Below are positions 62,894 through 64,000 of a DNA stretch of 64,000 nucleotides, one piece after another. Positions within the stretch are counted from its first letter, which is position 1, and each line of letters begins with the position of its first letter. The position numbers and the translations under genes were made by a program. This stretch comes from Flavobacterium suaedae (GTDB lineage Bacteria; Bacteroidota; Bacteroidia; Flavobacteriales; Flavobacteriaceae), in contig NZ_BMJE01000003.1 of the NCBI RefSeq assembly GCF_014642915.1, forward strand, positions 434,001 through 498,000, given 5' to 3'. Under the pieces are notes generated by a model. It made no database searches. It saw nothing but the letters and a program-made list of their open reading frames with translations, and had not been told where the DNA came from.

Positions 62894-64000
62894 ATGAGAA
62901 TTAACAAGATCACTGCTTTAAAATCGTTATTAGCAATTGCAGTAACGGTTGGTTTTACTGGTTGTAGTAAAAATGGATCCGGTAGCGGGAATGTTTCTAC
63001 GGCTACCGGCTGGAAGATTAATGACAAAAAAGGAGGATTTCAGCACAACTCAAATTACAAAAAGCAGGAAACTGCTCCAGGACTTGTTGAAGTAGAAGGT
63101 GGTACTTTTACTATGGGTAGAGTTGCCGATGATGTAATGCATGATTGGAATAATACACCTACTCAACAACACGTTCAATCTTTCTACATGGATGAAACGG
63201 AAGTAACAAATGTTATGTATATGGAATACCTTGACTGGTTAAAAAGGGTTTACCCACCAAGTGAGGAAAACTACAGAAACATATACGTTGGTGCTCTGCC
63301 TGATACACTTGTATGGAGAGCAGCATTAGGTTACAACGAAACTATGACTAATAACTACCTGAGACACCCTGCTTACGGTAACTACCCTGTAGTTGGTGTT
63401 AACTGGATTCAGGCTGTTGAGTTTAGTAAATGGAGAACAGACCGTGTAAACGAATCAGTTCTTGAAAGAGAAGGTTATCTTAAAAAAGATGCTAAAATAA
63501 CTGATGTTTCTGCAGAAAGCACATTCAGCACAGAAGCTTACCTTGAAAGTCCAAACAAAAGTTACGGAGGTAACGAAGAAATTGTTTACAGGGGACCTAG
63601 AAACAAAATGGCTGGTGATGAAGAAGCTAAAAACGTTTATGCACAAAGAACATCAGGCTTAATTTTACCTGAATACAGATTACCAACGGAAGCGGAGTGG
63701 GAATATGCTGCTATTGCTCTTGTGGGTAACCGTGAGTACAATTTATACAGAGGTAACAAAAAATACCCTTGGAAAGGTCAATATACTCGTAACGGAAGAA
63801 GACAAAGTAAAGGTGACCAACTTGCAAACTTTAAGCAAGGTAAAGGTGACTACGGAGGAATTGCAGGATGGTCTGATGACAATGCTGATATTACAGCTCC
63901 TGTAAAAACATATCCACCAAACGACTTTGGTCTTTACGACATGGCAGGTAACGTAGCAGAATGGGTTGCCGATGTATACCGCCCTATAGTAGATGATGAA
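62894..64000 (+). CDS. gldJ: Gliding motility lipoprotein GldJ (5' part, runs off the window)
   Basis: The first 369 codons are present and the frame is open at the right edge. A lipoprotein signal ends at VGFTGC (Cys20). The body is a formylglycine-generating-enzyme-like domain (VEVEGGTFTMGR near 60-71, FYMDETEVTNVMYMEYLDWL near 97-116, LPEYRLPTEAEWEYAA near 259-274, FGLYDMAGNVAEWVADV near 343-359). GldJ is an outer-membrane lipoprotein needed for gliding and for stable type IX secretion. The position next to porU and porV is the arrangement known from Flavobacterium johnsoniae. Confidence 0.95.
   Translation, partial: MRINKITALKSLLAIAVTVGFTGCSKNGSGSGNVSTATGWKINDKKGGFQHNSNYKKQETAPGLVEVEGGTFTMGRVADDVMHDWNNTPTQQHVQSFYMDETEVTNVMYMEYLDWLKRVYPPSEENYRNIYVGALPDTLVWRAALGYNETMTNNYLRHPAYGNYPVVGVNWIQAVEFSKWRTDRVNESVLEREGYLKKDAKITDVSAESTFSTEAYLESPNKSYGGNEEIVYRGPRNKMAGDEEAKNVYAQRTSGLILPEYRLPTEAEWEYAAIALVGNREYNLYRGNKKYPWKGQYTRNGRRQSKGDQLANFKQGKGDYGGIAGWSDDNADITAPVKTYPPNDFGLYDMAGNVAEWVADVYRPIVDDE

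Overview
The window is about 64 kb of low-GC chromosomal DNA from a gliding-type member of the Flavobacteriaceae (Bacteroidota), close to Flavobacterium. The evidence is a complete porV-porU pair beside the start of gldJ (type IX secretion and gliding), a SusC/SusD polysaccharide utilisation locus, an adhesin with a type B sorting domain, many SPII lipoproteins with short lipoboxes, and promoters of the Bacteroidota form TAnnTTTG instead of TATAAT. No insertion sequence, prophage or CRISPR array was found.

Layout. (1) 1-12259: a beta-mannan/galactomannan utilisation locus. A GH26 mannanase and a GPH sugar symporter, plus the first codons of a third gene cut by the left edge, run leftward. A divergent AraC-type regulator is followed by SusC, SusD and a TIG-domain surface lipoprotein, then a terminator, then GH27 alpha-galactosidase and a GH5 glycanase. 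Together they would bind galactomannan or glucomannan at the surface, cut it, remove galactose side chains and import the oligosaccharides. (2) 12260-12740: a gene-free stretch with strong secondary structure and a possible minus-strand RNA. (3) 12741-16334: a LuxR-type response regulator and histidine kinase, and two paralogous unknown proteins flanking a membrane protein. (4) 16616-16688: initiator tRNA. (5) 16806-20808: an M90 peptidase, a lipoprotein, the GTPases Era and Der, and a small membrane protein. (6) 21263-24094: a large outer-membrane beta-barrel protein behind a striking 20-bp-periodic operator array. (7) 24170-27306: an M23 peptidase - MerR - LemA - TPM - TPM operon, divergent from alaS. 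(8) 30211-36404: lipoproteins, a GSCFA protein, and a GbsR/MarR-type regulator with a four-gene membrane-protein/epimerase operon that shares an 18-bp palindrome with it. (9) 36539-41038: gcvP, a truncated haemoglobin and a KAS III enzyme. (10) 41082-46496: a lipoprotein, flippase, two GT2 glycosyltransferases and a MlaEF-type transporter. (11) 46560-50834: a giant T9SS adhesin. (12) 50975-57575: manC, SprT-like, SDR, AlkB-like, pdhC, pdhA and cdd. (13) 57579-64000: porV, porU and gldJ.

Links between regions. PorU/PorV form the terminal steps of type IX secretion, and the adhesin at 46560 carries a C-terminal domain of the kind exported by that system. GldJ belongs to the gliding machinery. 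ManC would supply GDP-mannose for surface polysaccharide or glycoprotein, which fits the flippase and GT2 genes nearby.

The least explained signals are all in non-coding DNA: the structured island at 12367-12709, the AACTA/TAGTT array at 21079-21134, the 12-bp-arm inverted repeat at 27326-27350, and the paired TTTCAA-N6-TTGAAA sites at 32578 and 33149. All comparisons to families here come from reading motifs; no database search was run.
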